From: a virus
Length of the DNA stretch: 64,000 nucleotides
IMG/VR virus record: IMGVR_UViG_3300027741_000023
Coordinates: 93,084-157,083 of that record
Reading direction: 5' to 3' (one strand)
The first letter of the stretch is position 1; each line of letters begins with the position of its first letter. The notes under the pieces are model-generated. The model searched no databases. It was not told the origin of the DNA and saw only the letters and a list, made by a program, of their open reading frames with translations. Shown in pieces: positions 40,868 to 49,081 of the stretch. The position numbers were made by a program, and so were the translations under genes.

Positions 40868-40889
40868 TGCTGTGTAAAGGAATTGATCA

Positions 40890-41342
40890 ATGATTAAGAA
40901 AATTTTTCAAAAGCTAGGTCGGTATCGAGTTATCAACGATCGAGTAGACAACGAGCCGTATCTGGAACGCTATTATGTGTTTCTCAAAGACCGCTCGTGG
41001 TTTCCATTCAACATCTTTGTACACAAGTTTTTGAAAAGCGATCCTGACGATGTGCATGACCATCCATGGCCGTTTGCCACTCTGATCCTGCGTGGTGGCT
41101 ATTGGGAGTGGACACCTATATTTGACAACTGTGGAAATAAGATTGCAGAGAAGTGTGCATGGTATGGTGCGGGCAGTTTCCGTACTGCTGGTGCAAACAC
41201 CTATCACAGGATTGAACTGGATCCTGCCGTCACGTGCTGGACATTGTTCATGCCCGGTATCAAACAGCGTGATTGGGGTTTCTTGGTCAAGAACAAATGG
41301 GTGCAGTGGGAACAATATTTGAAACAAAGGAAAGCAGTATGA
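40890..41342 (+). CDS. Cupin-like phage protein
   Basis: 150 aa. 'DDVHDHPWPFATLILRGGYW' has the cupin H-x-H metal motif and 'AGANTYHRIELDPAVTCWTL' the second cupin His. Short N-terminal basic helix. Likely a metal-binding beta-barrel; substrate unknown. ATGA overlap with the next gene. Confidence 0.7.
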   Translation: MIKKIFQKLGRYRVINDRVDNEPYLERYYVFLKDRSWFPFNIFVHKFLKSDPDDVHDHPWPFATLILRGGYWEWTPIFDNCGNKIAEKCAWYGAGSFRTAGANTYHRIELDPAVTCWTLFMPGIKQRDWGFLVKNKWVQWEQYLKQRKAV

Positions 41343-41668
41343 AATGGTTTAAACGCATGATCACTCGTTGGGTGCGGGAAGATTGGGACAATGTGGGCGC
41401 TAGCATGCGCAACCGGGATGAGAAAATCGCGTTGAGCAATGCCTTAACTCGGGGCCCAATAGTTCGATCAAACAGTGACAACATCGATGGCCACACAGGG
41501 TTGAATATCACAGTGATGCCAGCCATCGGCGGCAAGATCATCACATTCCGTCACTACGATCGACGCAAGGATGACACTCAATACCGTCACTATGTTATTC
41601 CGGATGACTTGGACTTTGAGCGTGAGTTGGGCAAGATGATCACCATGGAATCAATTCGTCAGGGGTAA
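41339..41668 (+). CDS. Conserved phage hypothetical protein
   Basis: 109 aa from ATG 41339. 'MKWFKRMITRWVREDWDNVG', then 'GLNITVMPAIGGKIITFRHY' 'DRRKDDTQYRHYVIPDDLDF'. A family repeatedly seen in T4-like marine phages (Y-D-R-R-x-D ... Y-V-I-P). Function unknown. Confidence 0.7.
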   Translation: MKWFKRMITRWVREDWDNVGASMRNRDEKIALSNALTRGPIVRSNSDNIDGHTGLNITVMPAIGGKIITFRHYDRRKDDTQYRHYVIPDDLDFERELGKMITMESIRQG

Positions 41669-41675
41669 TTACTGT

Positions 41676-42044
41676 ATGTTAGACTTTTTGGTTTCTGTTG
41701 TGATAGGCATTGTGATTGGATGGGTAATGGTTTCTTTGATTCGGGCTGTGCAAACAGTAAATCAAGCATTGGCAATTTCTCCAGAAGCACAAGACACTTT
41801 GGCAAAATTGGCCGACGAAACTCTGGTTATTTTAGAAGTAGAACCGGTAAATGACCAATTTCTGTGTTATAATTACTTTACAAAGGAATTTGTGTGTACT
41901 GGACGAAACATTGAAGAAATTCGTGATCAATTCCGGCAACGGTACCCTAACAAGGACGCAGCAGTGGCCAAAGGTGATCCTGCCGCACTGCACACATTGA
42001 AACAACAACTGGAAGTATTACATGAAAATCGCACTAGCATCTGA
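41676..42044 (+). CDS. Single-pass membrane protein
   Basis: 122 aa. Membrane segment 'FLVSVVIGIVIGWVMVSLIR' near the N terminus, then a soluble domain 'VNDQFLCYNYFTKEFVCTGR'. Weak ribosome site. Its end overlaps the phosphoesterase start by 23 bases. Confidence 0.65.
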   Translation: MLDFLVSVVIGIVIGWVMVSLIRAVQTVNQALAISPEAQDTLAKLADETLVILEVEPVNDQFLCYNYFTKEFVCTGRNIEEIRDQFRQRYPNKDAAVAKGDPAALHTLKQQLEVLHENRTSI

Positions 42045-42915
42045 CGTACACCTGGAATTTGGACCACTAGAACTTCACAACACTGATCATGCCGACGTTC
42101 TAATTCTCAGCGGAGACATCTGCGTGGCACGTGATTTATCTGACCGTGATGTACACAATCTCCTGGGCGAACATACCAAGAGCCATAGATATCATGAGTT
42201 CTTTGAACGCTGTGCAGCTGAGTTCAAGGACGTGATTTACATCCTAGGTAATCATGAACATTACCACGGTGACTACGGTACCACTGTGCAGCACATCCGC
42301 AACAAGCTGTCATACTTGAAAAATCTGCATGTGCTGGAAAAACAAACTATCACACTGGGCGACACCACGTTTGTGTGCGGTACATTGTGGACTGACATGA
42401 ACCGAGAAGATCCGGAGACCTTGTACCATGTGACTGGCATGATGAATGATTACCGCTGTATCAGGAACAGCCTGCGAAAAGTCACCTACAAAGGTTATCA
42501 GCCCAATCCCGAACATCCCGATGATGTCAGCAAGGACATTGTGACGTTTCACGAGCGTGATGCCAAGTTCAGTCCAGAGGATTCTGTAGAAGATCACAAG
42601 GCCATGCTAGAAGTTATTCGTGCAGCAGTAGCGGAGAACCCTGAAGGTAAGTTTGTGGTAGTAGGACATCATTCTCCCAGCAAGCTGAGTACCAAGCCGC
42701 AGTATCAAGATGATGTCATGATGAATGGTGCGTACAGTTCAGACTTGAGCGAGTTGATGTTGGATCATCCGCAGATCAAGATGTGGACACATGGGCACAC
42801 TCATCACGAGTTTGACTACATGATTGGTTCATGCCGCGTGGTCTGCAACCCACGTGGATACCATGGATACGAACAACAAGCTGCGGATTGGCAATTGCAA
42901 ACTTTTGAGGTATAA
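42022..42915 (+). CDS. Calcineurin-like metallophosphoesterase
   Basis: 297 aa. Motifs: D-x-H 'ASDVHLEFG', G-D 'LSGDICVA', G-N-H-E 'LGNHEHYH', 'VVGHHSPS', G-H-T-H-H 'MWTHGHTHHEF'. Distinct from the enzyme at 18435, with a longer middle part. Substrate unknown; phage members include nucleotide phosphatases and nucleases. Confidence 0.9.
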   Translation: MKIALASDVHLEFGPLELHNTDHADVLILSGDICVARDLSDRDVHNLLGEHTKSHRYHEFFERCAAEFKDVIYILGNHEHYHGDYGTTVQHIRNKLSYLKNLHVLEKQTITLGDTTFVCGTLWTDMNREDPETLYHVTGMMNDYRCIRNSLRKVTYKGYQPNPEHPDDVSKDIVTFHERDAKFSPEDSVEDHKAMLEVIRAAVAENPEGKFVVVGHHSPSKLSTKPQYQDDVMMNGAYSSDLSELMLDHPQIKMWTHGHTHHEFDYMIGSCRVVCNPRGYHGYEQQAADWQLQTFEV

Positions 42916-42916
42916 C

Positions 42917-43078
42917 ATGCGAGATGAAAAACTAGTATCATACACAGTGCGTTGGTCGCAGCCGTATCCGGTGGACACTGCCATCCGTGGACTACAGGAA
43001 CAGTTGGAGGAATTCCTACTGGAACTCAGCGACTTCAGTGAATCTCAGCAAGTGCTTGATCATATTAGGAGCAAATGA
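42917..43078 (+). CDS. Small hypothetical protein
   Basis: 53 aa from ATG 42917. 'RDEKLVSYTVRWSQPYPVDT' then an acidic helix 'LQEQLEEFLLELSDFSESQQ'. Begins 2 bases after the phosphoesterase stop. Unknown. Confidence 0.55.
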   Translation: MRDEKLVSYTVRWSQPYPVDTAIRGLQEQLEEFLLELSDFSESQQVLDHIRSK

Positions 43079-43272
43079 TGACTGAACAAAATCGCAAAAC
43101 ATGGACCGTGAACCTTGAAGAAGCCGATGACGGAAGTGGTGACCTTGTGCTGCCATTTCCGCAGGGCATGCTGGATGAAGTGGGCTGGAATCCCGGCGAC
43201 AACTTGGAGTGGGTGGACCGTGGTGACGGCACCTGGGAGATAAAAAAAGTAGACAACGAAAGTAAAAAATGA
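43075..43272 (+). CDS. AbrB/MazE-like small protein
   Basis: 65 aa (ATG 43075 or 43078). 'KTWTVNLEEADDGSGDLVLP' 'FPQGMLDEVGWNPGDNLEWV' 'DRGDGTWEIKKV': swapped-hairpin order of SpoVT/AbrB-type DNA-binding or antitoxin domains. No toxin partner is seen nearby. Common in T4-like phages. Confidence 0.65.
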   Translation: MMTEQNRKTWTVNLEEADDGSGDLVLPFPQGMLDEVGWNPGDNLEWVDRGDGTWEIKKVDNESKK

Positions 43273-43916
43273 AAGTATATCTATCTGGTTATCGCAATCA
43301 CTGGCTCAGTCCCTATACCATTCTGGAAAAAGTGTTCTTCTGGCGTGAGATCGACTACGACGAGCCTGTGATTGAACGCTGGAGCAATCGATTGAATCCA
43401 CTGTGTGTGGCTGCACAAAAGTTCTTGGACTTTGTGCATCCCAAAATTGAGTACGTGAAGATTGATCACTATGACACCTGGAGCATGGATCATACCCTGG
43501 CACACATTATTTTGCCCATGCTCAAACAGTTGAAGAAGGACAAACACGGTTCTCCCTTGGTGGACGACGAAGATGTGCCCGAAGAACTGCGTAGTACCAG
43601 TGCCCCTGCAAAAGAAAACGAATGGGACACCGATGACAACCACTTCCGTCGTTGGGATTGGGTCATGGATGAAATGATCCAGGCATTTGAGTGCAAGGTA
43701 GATGACAGTTGGGAAGACCAGTATCGTTCAGGCGAACATGACATAAAGAGTGTTCCTTGCGCCTGGGATGCAGACGGCAAGCCCACACTGTACACATTCG
43801 AAAACGGCCCACTTGACACATACAAATGCGACTATGATGCACTGTCTGCACATCACAAACGCAACGCCAATGGATTCCGACTGTTTGGAAAATACTACGA
43901 AGGCCTTTGGGATTGA
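43269..43916 (+). CDS. Conserved phage hypothetical protein
   Basis: 215 aa. 'MKVYLSGYRNHWLSPYTILE', 'VFFWREIDYDEPVIERWSNR', 'KIDHYDTWSMDHTLAHIILP', and an acidic/Trp-rich core 'FRRWDWVMDEMIQAFECKVD'. A large-phage family I recognise by pattern; function unknown. Confidence 0.75.
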   Translation: MKVYLSGYRNHWLSPYTILEKVFFWREIDYDEPVIERWSNRLNPLCVAAQKFLDFVHPKIEYVKIDHYDTWSMDHTLAHIILPMLKQLKKDKHGSPLVDDEDVPEELRSTSAPAKENEWDTDDNHFRRWDWVMDEMIQAFECKVDDSWEDQYRSGEHDIKSVPCAWDADGKPTLYTFENGPLDTYKCDYDALSAHHKRNANGFRLFGKYYEGLWD

Positions 43917-43917
43917 T

Positions 43918-44694
43918 ATGAATCACAGTCTCGACGCAAGTACCACTGTTGACACAAATATTACTGTCGACACAAATATTACTGTTGACACAAATATCAG
44001 TGCTGATATAGATCCAGTGTTATGGGTGCTGCCTGACCCGTACACCAACAGCCCTAAACTAAAGTTTCATGACGATCCAGTGGTGTTGAGTTGTGCCAGC
44101 TGGCGAATTGGCAATGCTGGCGGTGGGTTATGGACAGATCTTGAAGATATCAAAGACATCACTGAACAAGACCGTGTGATGGGTGCTGCTGTGAGAAAGC
44201 ACTTCTTGGATCAGTTGGTCATGGCACGACTGCGTGGTCGACCAGTATCCGACTGGCGATCCAAGCTGGGTGCGTTTCTGGTGGGCAATCATGAGTTGAC
44301 CAAAGGTGAAGTAGGCATGCTGTATCGCTTGCCATATTTTTATCATGAAGACCAAGCCGTGGCCACAGTGATGAAATTGACAACTCCCATAACACAGGCT
44401 CAAAAGAGCAGTCCATATGAATATGATGCTCCTTGGAAGTTACACAGTGTAGAACGCATACCTCAGTATCGTCGATCAAACAATGTCACACAGTTTTGGT
44501 TTCGAGATCATCAGAACTGGCCAGTTATGTTTGCAGTCAACCACAAAAACAGTTTGCATGGTGTGATGGACAGTTTGTTTGATTGGGGTAGCATATCACT
44601 CTCTGGCCATAATGCTGCTTGGAAACCATTCTATGGTGAGGAAGATCAGTATTACATCTTATTGGAAACTTTTAGATTGAGCAAGTATGTTTAA
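43918..44694 (+). CDS. Hypothetical protein with N-terminal VDTNIT repeats
   Basis: 258 aa from the ATG at 43918 (the frame opens at 43750 inside the previous gene). Residues about 9-27 are three copies of T-V-D-T-N-I, then a folded part with 'RVMGAAVRKHFLDQLVMARL', 'FWFRDHQNWPVMFAVNHKN', a lectin- or transferase-like mixture I cannot assign. Overlaps the next gene by 8 bases. Confidence 0.6.
   Translation: MNHSLDASTTVDTNITVDTNITVDTNISADIDPVLWVLPDPYTNSPKLKFHDDPVVLSCASWRIGNAGGGLWTDLEDIKDITEQDRVMGAAVRKHFLDQLVMARLRGRPVSDWRSKLGAFLVGNHELTKGEVGMLYRLPYFYHEDQAVATVMKLTTPITQAQKSSPYEYDAPWKLHSVERIPQYRRSNNVTQFWFRDHQNWPVMFAVNHKNSLHGVMDSLFDWGSISLSGHNAAWKPFYGEEDQYYILLETFRLSKYV
43945..43998 (+). repeat. Three 18-base in-frame tandem repeats
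   Basis: ACTGT(T/C)GACACAAATAT(T/C) three times, coding T-V-D-T-N-I. The repeats can change length by slippage. Confidence 0.9.
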
Positions 44695-44920
44695 AAACAT
44701 GGTAGACCAACTGAGTGCTCGGTTCAACGCCAGAGATCTCAAAATTTCACAATCAGACTTTGAACATTGGCAAAAGCTCTATACCTGGGATGCTTTGAAA
44801 GGCATCAAGTATGGTGCAAGTTTTTGCCAATATTTTGAGATATACGATGCTGTGTTGCAGCTATTCGACAACCATACAGATGACATAGAAAAGTACATAC
44901 GAGAGTCTTATGTGGTATGA
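44687..44920 (+). CDS. Small conserved phage protein
   Basis: 77 aa. 'ISQSDFEHWQKLYTWDALKG' 'IKYGASFCQYFEIYDAVLQL' then acidic tail. Helical; overlaps neighbours at both ends. Unknown function. Confidence 0.65.
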   Translation: MFKNMVDQLSARFNARDLKISQSDFEHWQKLYTWDALKGIKYGASFCQYFEIYDAVLQLFDNHTDDIEKYIRESYVV

Positions 44921-45101
44921 AACTGTGTTTGAGAATACTGGTGCTGTGCGTGGTATAGAAATATGCTATCAACTCAAAGCTGATGGACTGGTGCAAGGTG
45001 TAGATTTTGAGTGGAAATATATTCCCAATCCCAAATCTGTAGTGCTGATGTTTCGAGAGCAAGCAATGACAACCTTTTATACTTTAAAGTGCCTGAGGTA
45101 G
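44910..45101 (+). CDS. Small conserved phage protein
   Basis: 63 aa, starting 11 bases before the previous stop. 'RGIEICYQLKADGLVQGVDF' 'EWKYIPNPKSVVLMFREQAM'. Alpha/beta mini-domain common in phage small-gene runs; function unknown. Confidence 0.62.
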   Translation: MWYETVFENTGAVRGIEICYQLKADGLVQGVDFEWKYIPNPKSVVLMFREQAMTTFYTLKCLR

Positions 45102-45109
45102 CACACAAG

Positions 45110-45128
45110 TGCATACATAATACATGCA
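45110..45128 (+). promoter_or_regulatory. Inverted repeat spanning a start codon
   Basis: TGCAT (45110-45114), loop ACATAATAC, ATGCA (45124-45128). The ATG of the next gene is in the 3' arm and no ribosome site is visible, as at 4324-4342. Confidence 0.35.
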
Positions 45129-45360
45129 AATTTTAGATCATTATGTTGCCATACGAGACCAGACAAGTTTTCAATATTCACATGAACTCAAAAAGAAATT
45201 GGGAATACTGGATCAGGTGATCTCCTGGTGCAAAGATGAACTGGTACATGATTGGCGTTGGCAACTGGTAGAGATGAGCAGCCATCAACAACCAGGTAGA
45301 TATATTTTTTATTTTGATAGCGAACGAGATTATTTCGCATTTTTACTGAAGTGGCAATGA
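45124..45360 (+). CDS. FLL(K/R)W-family small protein
   Basis: 78 aa. Ends 'RYIFYFDSERDYFAFLLKWQ', matching the C termini of the tandem array at 55091-56376 (F-x-x-x-x-D ... F-L-L-R-W-S). N-terminal part varies. An isolated member of the array family 10 kb away. Stop overlaps the next ATG. Confidence 0.65.
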   Translation: MQILDHYVAIRDQTSFQYSHELKKKLGILDQVISWCKDELVHDWRWQLVEMSSHQQPGRYIFYFDSERDYFAFLLKWQ

Positions 45361-45638
45361 GTACAGAACAAGACCGAATCAAAAAGAACAAGCGCATTCA
45401 AAAAGATGAGAATGCTGTGAAAAAGCAAACCAAGATTGCCAAAACGTTTGGAGTGCCAGTAAAGACTCCTCACAAGTTTGCCAAACATCATGCATTGGAT
45501 TGTGGCAATCCTAAATGTTTACTCTGCTCTAGAGAGAAAGTATTTGGCGAACCTACCATCCAAGAAAAAAGATTTGATCAGGATGTGGACAACACATCAG
45601 ATCGACGCAGTAACGGATTAATCAACAAAGAGGAATAA
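45357..45638 (+). CDS. Conserved phage protein with Cys pair
   Basis: 93 aa from ATG 45357. Lys-rich N terminus 'RIKKNKRIQKDENAVKKQTK', then 'ALDCGNPKCLLCSREKVFGE' with C-x4-C-x2-C (likely zinc) and acidic tail. Short proteins with C-G-N-P-x-C-x2-C are frequent in T4-like phages. Possible nucleic-acid binding. Confidence 0.7.
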   Translation: MSTEQDRIKKNKRIQKDENAVKKQTKIAKTFGVPVKTPHKFAKHHALDCGNPKCLLCSREKVFGEPTIQEKRFDQDVDNTSDRRSNGLINKEE

Positions 45639-45641
45639 CTC

Positions 45642-45830
45642 ATGGACGTGGAAAAAGCAGCCAGTATTTTTGTAGGAACAATCCTGATTGGATTTACCTG
45701 TGTGACTGCGGCAGGAGTCGTGGTACTGATCAACAACATGTTTGCTCGTTGGTGGAAGCCAGTGCAACTACTATCTTATCCCTGGACTGATAATGGCATG
45801 TACGCAGTACCAGTGCAGGAACCACGATGA
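45642..45830 (+). CDS. Small membrane protein
   Basis: 62 aa, single hydrophobic segment 'IFVGTILIGFTCVTAAGVVV' and 'PWTDNGMYAVPVQEPR' outside. Function unknown. Confidence 0.62.
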   Translation: MDVEKAASIFVGTILIGFTCVTAAGVVVLINNMFARWWKPVQLLSYPWTDNGMYAVPVQEPR

Positions 45831-46048
45831 TAAAAATTCACAATCTCACACAGGCACAGTGCAACATGCTGGATAAAATTTGGAACTGTTCCACACATGA
45901 TGAATTTCTTTCTTGGTACGAAACTCTTGAGGATCGAGACCAAATGCAAGCTGACACTCTCATGAGAGTGTTGTCATATGAGACCATGGATCTTGATGTC
46001 AAAAACTTTGACACAGCCAACCAACTGCTAAAACAATTTCAACTATGA
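45827..46048 (+). CDS. Small hypothetical protein
   Basis: 73 aa, helical: 'LTQAQCNMLDKIWNCSTHDE' 'FLSWYETLEDRDQMQADTLM'. ATGA overlaps at both ends. Conserved type in T4-like phages, unknown role. Confidence 0.65.
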   Translation: MIKIHNLTQAQCNMLDKIWNCSTHDEFLSWYETLEDRDQMQADTLMRVLSYETMDLDVKNFDTANQLLKQFQL

Positions 46049-46401
46049 ACCAAGACGATGAAGCGCCGCGCATGCGAGCGTTTGCTGTGATGTGGGATTG
46101 CCACGGACTAGAATCCATTGGAGAGATTGTTGATCCCGCCATGCAAGCCTGGGCAATATTAGGTAACAAGCCTGTGCCCCGAGAAGATTTCGACATTGAA
46201 CATTGGAAGCTGCGGGCTCGATTCAACCCACAACGGTATTATGAAATCTACGCTATTGGTGTGGATGGTAATATCTCTCAAGAAGATATTGTTGAAATGT
46301 TCAAGACAGATCCGCAATCGGCAGCTGATCTGATCCGTGCTCGCGGTGAGAAGATCCACAGTGATCGCAGAACTCACAACGAAAAAATAGCAATTATTTG
46401 A
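46045..46401 (+). CDS. Conserved phage hypothetical protein
   Basis: 118 aa. 'MRAFAVMWDCHGLESIGEIV', 'DFDIEHWKLRARFNPQRYYE' 'IYAIGVDGNISQEDIVEMFK'. Last gene of the run that starts at 40890. Function unknown. Confidence 0.68.
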   Translation: MNQDDEAPRMRAFAVMWDCHGLESIGEIVDPAMQAWAILGNKPVPREDFDIEHWKLRARFNPQRYYEIYAIGVDGNISQEDIVEMFKTDPQSAADLIRARGEKIHSDRRTHNEKIAII

Positions 46402-46432
46402 CCATTGTTGTGAAAACACAACACAATTTTGG

Positions 46433-46461
46433 TTGACCAGTATAGCCAATCCTGCTATACT
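46433..46461 (+). promoter_or_regulatory. TTGACC-family promoter
   Basis: TTGACC (46433-46438), 17-base spacer, TATACT (46456-46461). Confidence 0.85.
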
Positions 46462-46492
46462 AAACACTTATTAACGCTAATAGGCTTTCCTA

Positions 46493-47611
46493 ATGCTACC
46501 CAAATATCAAGAAGTAGTTCGCATTCCTAATGTACTTGCACTTCGCAATCCGTTAAAGCAAACCAAAAGCAAGGTAGTTGCACTGGCTGACCGAGTTGCC
46601 AGTTTGCAAAATTACAAGCAATGGCAAAAGCTAGTGGCTGAGTACAAAAAACAAGGTATTATGCTGGATCCCAAACTGCGTCCAATGATCAAGATGGTCA
46701 AGCTGAAGTTTATCTTCATTGATGAAGACATTCAACGAGAACTTGATGCCAAGCACTGTACAAAAATTGCCGGAATTGGAACTTTTGATCCTCGATACCT
46801 GCAGGTAATCTATTGCAATAAAGTACCCGGCAAAGAAGAATATCATGCAACTGATGCTCAGCACACTGCTACTCTAGTAGCTGCACTTATTGATGCAGGC
46901 ATGTTTGTTGGTGAAGCAGATTGGCGCGAAGTTGAAATGCCATTGCTGTACATCGAAACCAATAACAAAGCATTTGCTCGCAAGGCATTTGCACTGATCA
47001 ATGGTAAAGGTAAAAAGAAAATCAGCCTTTGGTACGAGCACCGTACCAAAGTTATGAGCGTTCGTATTGATGGCAGCACAGATCCAGATGACGTAGCTGC
47101 TGAACTCAAACAACAAATCTGCGAAAAATATGAGTGCTACCCAGTGGACAAAGAAAGTGATTTTGTAGGCAAGCCAGGCACGTTCACGCACATGGAAGCA
47201 TTGAACATGGACAATGCCATACTTGAGATGGCTTGTAAGTTTCACAACAATTATTTTCATTACGACGAAATCAATGGTTCGTTGTGGTTCATGATTGAGG
47301 ATTTGTACAAGTCATTTAACGCAGCAAAGATTGAGATCACTGACGAATTTTTGGCAGAGCTGGCAGGTATTCTTCAAGGTTACTTTGCAGGACTCGCACA
47401 GTTTCATGACGCTGTACACCGTGCTCATACCAATTGGGCTATCTACACGTACGGATATAAAGTAAACTGGCAAGATGAAGCCATTGCAGCAGTATTGGCG
47501 TTGACGTATCAGAAACTTGGTGGTACTCAAAAGATCCCTCAACCTTTGTTGGATCGCTTTACAAAGATTCTGGACTTCCTTGATGATGACATCAAAGATC
47601 TTTTTGTCTAA
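46493..47611 (+). CDS. ParB/sulfiredoxin-fold-like protein
   Basis: 372 aa. 'IDEDIQRELDAKHCTKIAGI' then 'VIYCNKVPGKEEYHATDAQH' 'TATLVAAL' follows the order of ParB-like domains (Q-R...V...I...D-G-Q-H-R), with A-T-D-A-Q-H in place of D-G-Q-H. A helical C-terminal domain follows (about 200-372). Phage members are linked to DNA modification or segregation; catalytic activity is uncertain because the His-Arg pair is altered to His-Thr. Confidence 0.6.
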   Translation: MLPKYQEVVRIPNVLALRNPLKQTKSKVVALADRVASLQNYKQWQKLVAEYKKQGIMLDPKLRPMIKMVKLKFIFIDEDIQRELDAKHCTKIAGIGTFDPRYLQVIYCNKVPGKEEYHATDAQHTATLVAALIDAGMFVGEADWREVEMPLLYIETNNKAFARKAFALINGKGKKKISLWYEHRTKVMSVRIDGSTDPDDVAAELKQQICEKYECYPVDKESDFVGKPGTFTHMEALNMDNAILEMACKFHNNYFHYDEINGSLWFMIEDLYKSFNAAKIEITDEFLAELAGILQGYFAGLAQFHDAVHRAHTNWAIYTYGYKVNWQDEAIAAVLALTYQKLGGTQKIPQPLLDRFTKILDFLDDDIKDLFV

Positions 47612-47619
47612 GCTACATA

Positions 47620-47928
47620 ATGAAGTTCTACATTCTTCCAGGTCCCTTTAGGGTAGGATTTGGCATCACTGGAGACTCCGAACGCCGGGAAAAAGATTAC
47701 ACCGGCGCTTGGGGCGGTATTGCTGAATTCAAATACTTGTTTGAAGGGCCAGGTCCTCACATCAAGCGACTTGAGAACATTATCAAGACGCAGAACAATC
47801 ACATGCTATGGAAAGTGGATGAATGGGAAACTGAATGGTTGGACAATGGATGGACGCCTGAACAGTTGCTTGAATTTGTCACTACAGTTATAAATGAGCG
47901 ACATCTTCCAATTAAACAAATTCGATAA
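47620..47928 (+). CDS. GIY-YIG-like small phage protein
   Basis: 102 aa. 'FYILPGPFRVGFGITGDSER' supplies a G-I-x ... R pattern and 'HIKRLENIIK' a Glu, like degenerate GIY-YIG nucleases of the T5orf172/intron type. The first tyrosine motif is Y-I-L-P rather than G-I-Y. Could be an inactive DNA-binding version. Confidence 0.6.
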   Translation: MKFYILPGPFRVGFGITGDSERREKDYTGAWGGIAEFKYLFEGPGPHIKRLENIIKTQNNHMLWKVDEWETEWLDNGWTPEQLLEFVTTVINERHLPIKQIR

Positions 47929-47933
47929 TCTAA

Positions 47934-48398
47934 ATGTTTTACTTTGCATATGGCATGAACACAAACCGGGATAGCATGCGCCGTCGTTGTCCCGGTGCCA
48001 TCAGCATGGGTGCAGCCACCTTATCTGCACATGAATTTAGATTTGCACGCCATGCAGATGTGGTGCCAAATACCGATTACTCAGTCGATGGTGTGCTGTG
48101 GCTGATTGATACAGACCATCTGGAATCCTTGGATCAGTTGGAAGGATATCCATACTATTACGGGCGTGACATATTACCAGTTGAATATCACGGTAATATC
48201 GTAATGGCAGAATGCTATCGTATGCAGCCCGATAATCTGGATGATTATCCCAGCCAGGGCTACTTGGACATGCTGTCACAAGGGTATGAAGAACATGGGG
48301 TGCCCTGGGATCAAATTGAAGCTGCGCTGGATAGTGTTGCACAAAAACAACAAAAGTTTATTGCAAAAAACCCACAAAAATTCATGTCTTTTTTGTAA
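47934..48398 (+). CDS. Gamma-glutamylcyclotransferase-like protein
   Basis: 154 aa. Opens 'MFYFAYGMNTNRDSMRRRCP' (the Y-x-A-Y-G-x-N substrate loop), has 'VDGVLWLIDTDHLESLDQLE' 'GYPYYYGRD' with the catalytic Glu in L-D-x-x-E-G-x-P. AIG2/GGCT-fold enzymes cyclise gamma-glutamyl amines and are common phage accessory genes. Substrate uncertain; in this window glutathione turnover (glutaredoxin) or gamma-glutamyl adducts (RimK-like) are options. Confidence 0.85.
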   Translation: MFYFAYGMNTNRDSMRRRCPGAISMGAATLSAHEFRFARHADVVPNTDYSVDGVLWLIDTDHLESLDQLEGYPYYYGRDILPVEYHGNIVMAECYRMQPDNLDDYPSQGYLDMLSQGYEEHGVPWDQIEAALDSVAQKQQKFIAKNPQKFMSFL

Positions 48399-48416
48399 AA
48401 ATATGGTATAAAACGG

Positions 48417-48445
48417 TAGACCGGTATTGGCAGATCGGCTATAAT
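48417..48445 (+). promoter_or_regulatory. TTGACC-family promoter, variant -35
   Basis: TAGACC (48417-48422), 17-base spacer, TATAAT (48440-48445). Spacer contains TTGGCAGATCGG, nearly identical to 7825-7837 and 8107-8119. Confidence 0.8.
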
Positions 48446-48475
48446 ATACACATGTTCAGCAAAAAGGAGTTCAAA

Positions 48476-48754
48476 ATGAGCTACTACGTAATCGTCAAAG
48501 CCACTGGTCTTATTGCAACTGATGGTCCCAACCGCACTCGTTCGTACAATACGTTTGGTGCTGCCAAAGCAACCCGCACTCGTCTTTGCAACAAGGCAGG
48601 TTGGGGCGTTAACGAGCTGGACATTGTTGACACCAAGACCTACCAACCGCGTATGGTTACTCGCAAGAACTTGATGAGCGGTGCGGAGTTCCAAGAGGAC
48701 GTGAACACCCCTTACTACTGCTCGCCCTCTTCAGAAACTTACTGGAGCATGTAA
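48476..48754 (+). CDS. Small hypothetical protein
   Basis: 92 aa from ATG 48476 (AAGGAG 8 bases upstream). 'MSYYVIVKATGLIATDGPNR' 'TRSYNTFGAAKATRTRLCNK' and 'VDTKTYQPRMVTRKNLMSG'. Beta-rich N terminus. Own promoter. Related to common 'Y-x-V-x3-T-G' phage mini-proteins; unknown function. Confidence 0.68.
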   Translation: MSYYVIVKATGLIATDGPNRTRSYNTFGAAKATRTRLCNKAGWGVNELDIVDTKTYQPRMVTRKNLMSGAEFQEDVNTPYYCSPSSETYWSM

Positions 48755-48756
48755 AG

Positions 48757-48785
48757 TTGACAGGGTGTAAGAACCCTGTTATAAT
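48757..48785 (+). promoter_or_regulatory. Promoter with operator-like dyad in spacer
   Basis: TTGACA (48757-48762), 17-base spacer, TATAAT (48780-48785). ACAGGGT (48760-48766) and ACCCTGT (48773-48779) are perfect inverted arms filling the space between the -35 and the -10. Confidence 0.85.
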
Positions 48786-48813
48786 AACGGCTTACACACA
48801 CCAAGGAGCAGAT

Positions 48814-49080
48814 ATGAAAGCATTGCAAGCCTACATTGATCAGAAGAACAAGTGGAACGCCATGTTCCGAGGCGACCAGTTTGAGATCCGGACTGCAAAG
48901 GGTCGTCAGCGTGTGGCAGACCTCATCGACTGCGAACTGAGTCCGGAGAACCTCAGCTGTGATGGCGAACTGTCCGCTACTCAAACACGGCATCGCTACT
49001 TGGAATTGACCCGGGTGGCTCAGCAGTTGGTGCAGTTGGATCCCACAGTTAAGATCTACGAATTCTACACTGGAGAGTAA
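48814..49080 (+). CDS. Small hypothetical protein
   Basis: 88 aa from ATG 48814 (AAGGAG upstream; frame opens earlier inside the promoter). 'LQAYIDQKNKWNAMFRGDQF', 'RQRVADLIDCELSPENLSCD'. First gene of a run of MNERI-family genes; function unknown. Confidence 0.62.
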   Translation: MKALQAYIDQKNKWNAMFRGDQFEIRTAKGRQRVADLIDCELSPENLSCDGELSATQTRHRYLELTRVAQQLVQLDPTVKIYEFYTGE

Positions 49081-49081
49081 T

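Noticed and set aside
41868-41873. TATAAT inside the gene at 41676 as a promoter
   Set aside because: No matching -35 at 16-18 bases and it lies inside coding sequence.
43075-43272. Toxin-antitoxin system based on the AbrB/MazE-like protein
   Set aside because: No toxin-like partner gene adjoins it; neighbours are ordinary phage small genes.
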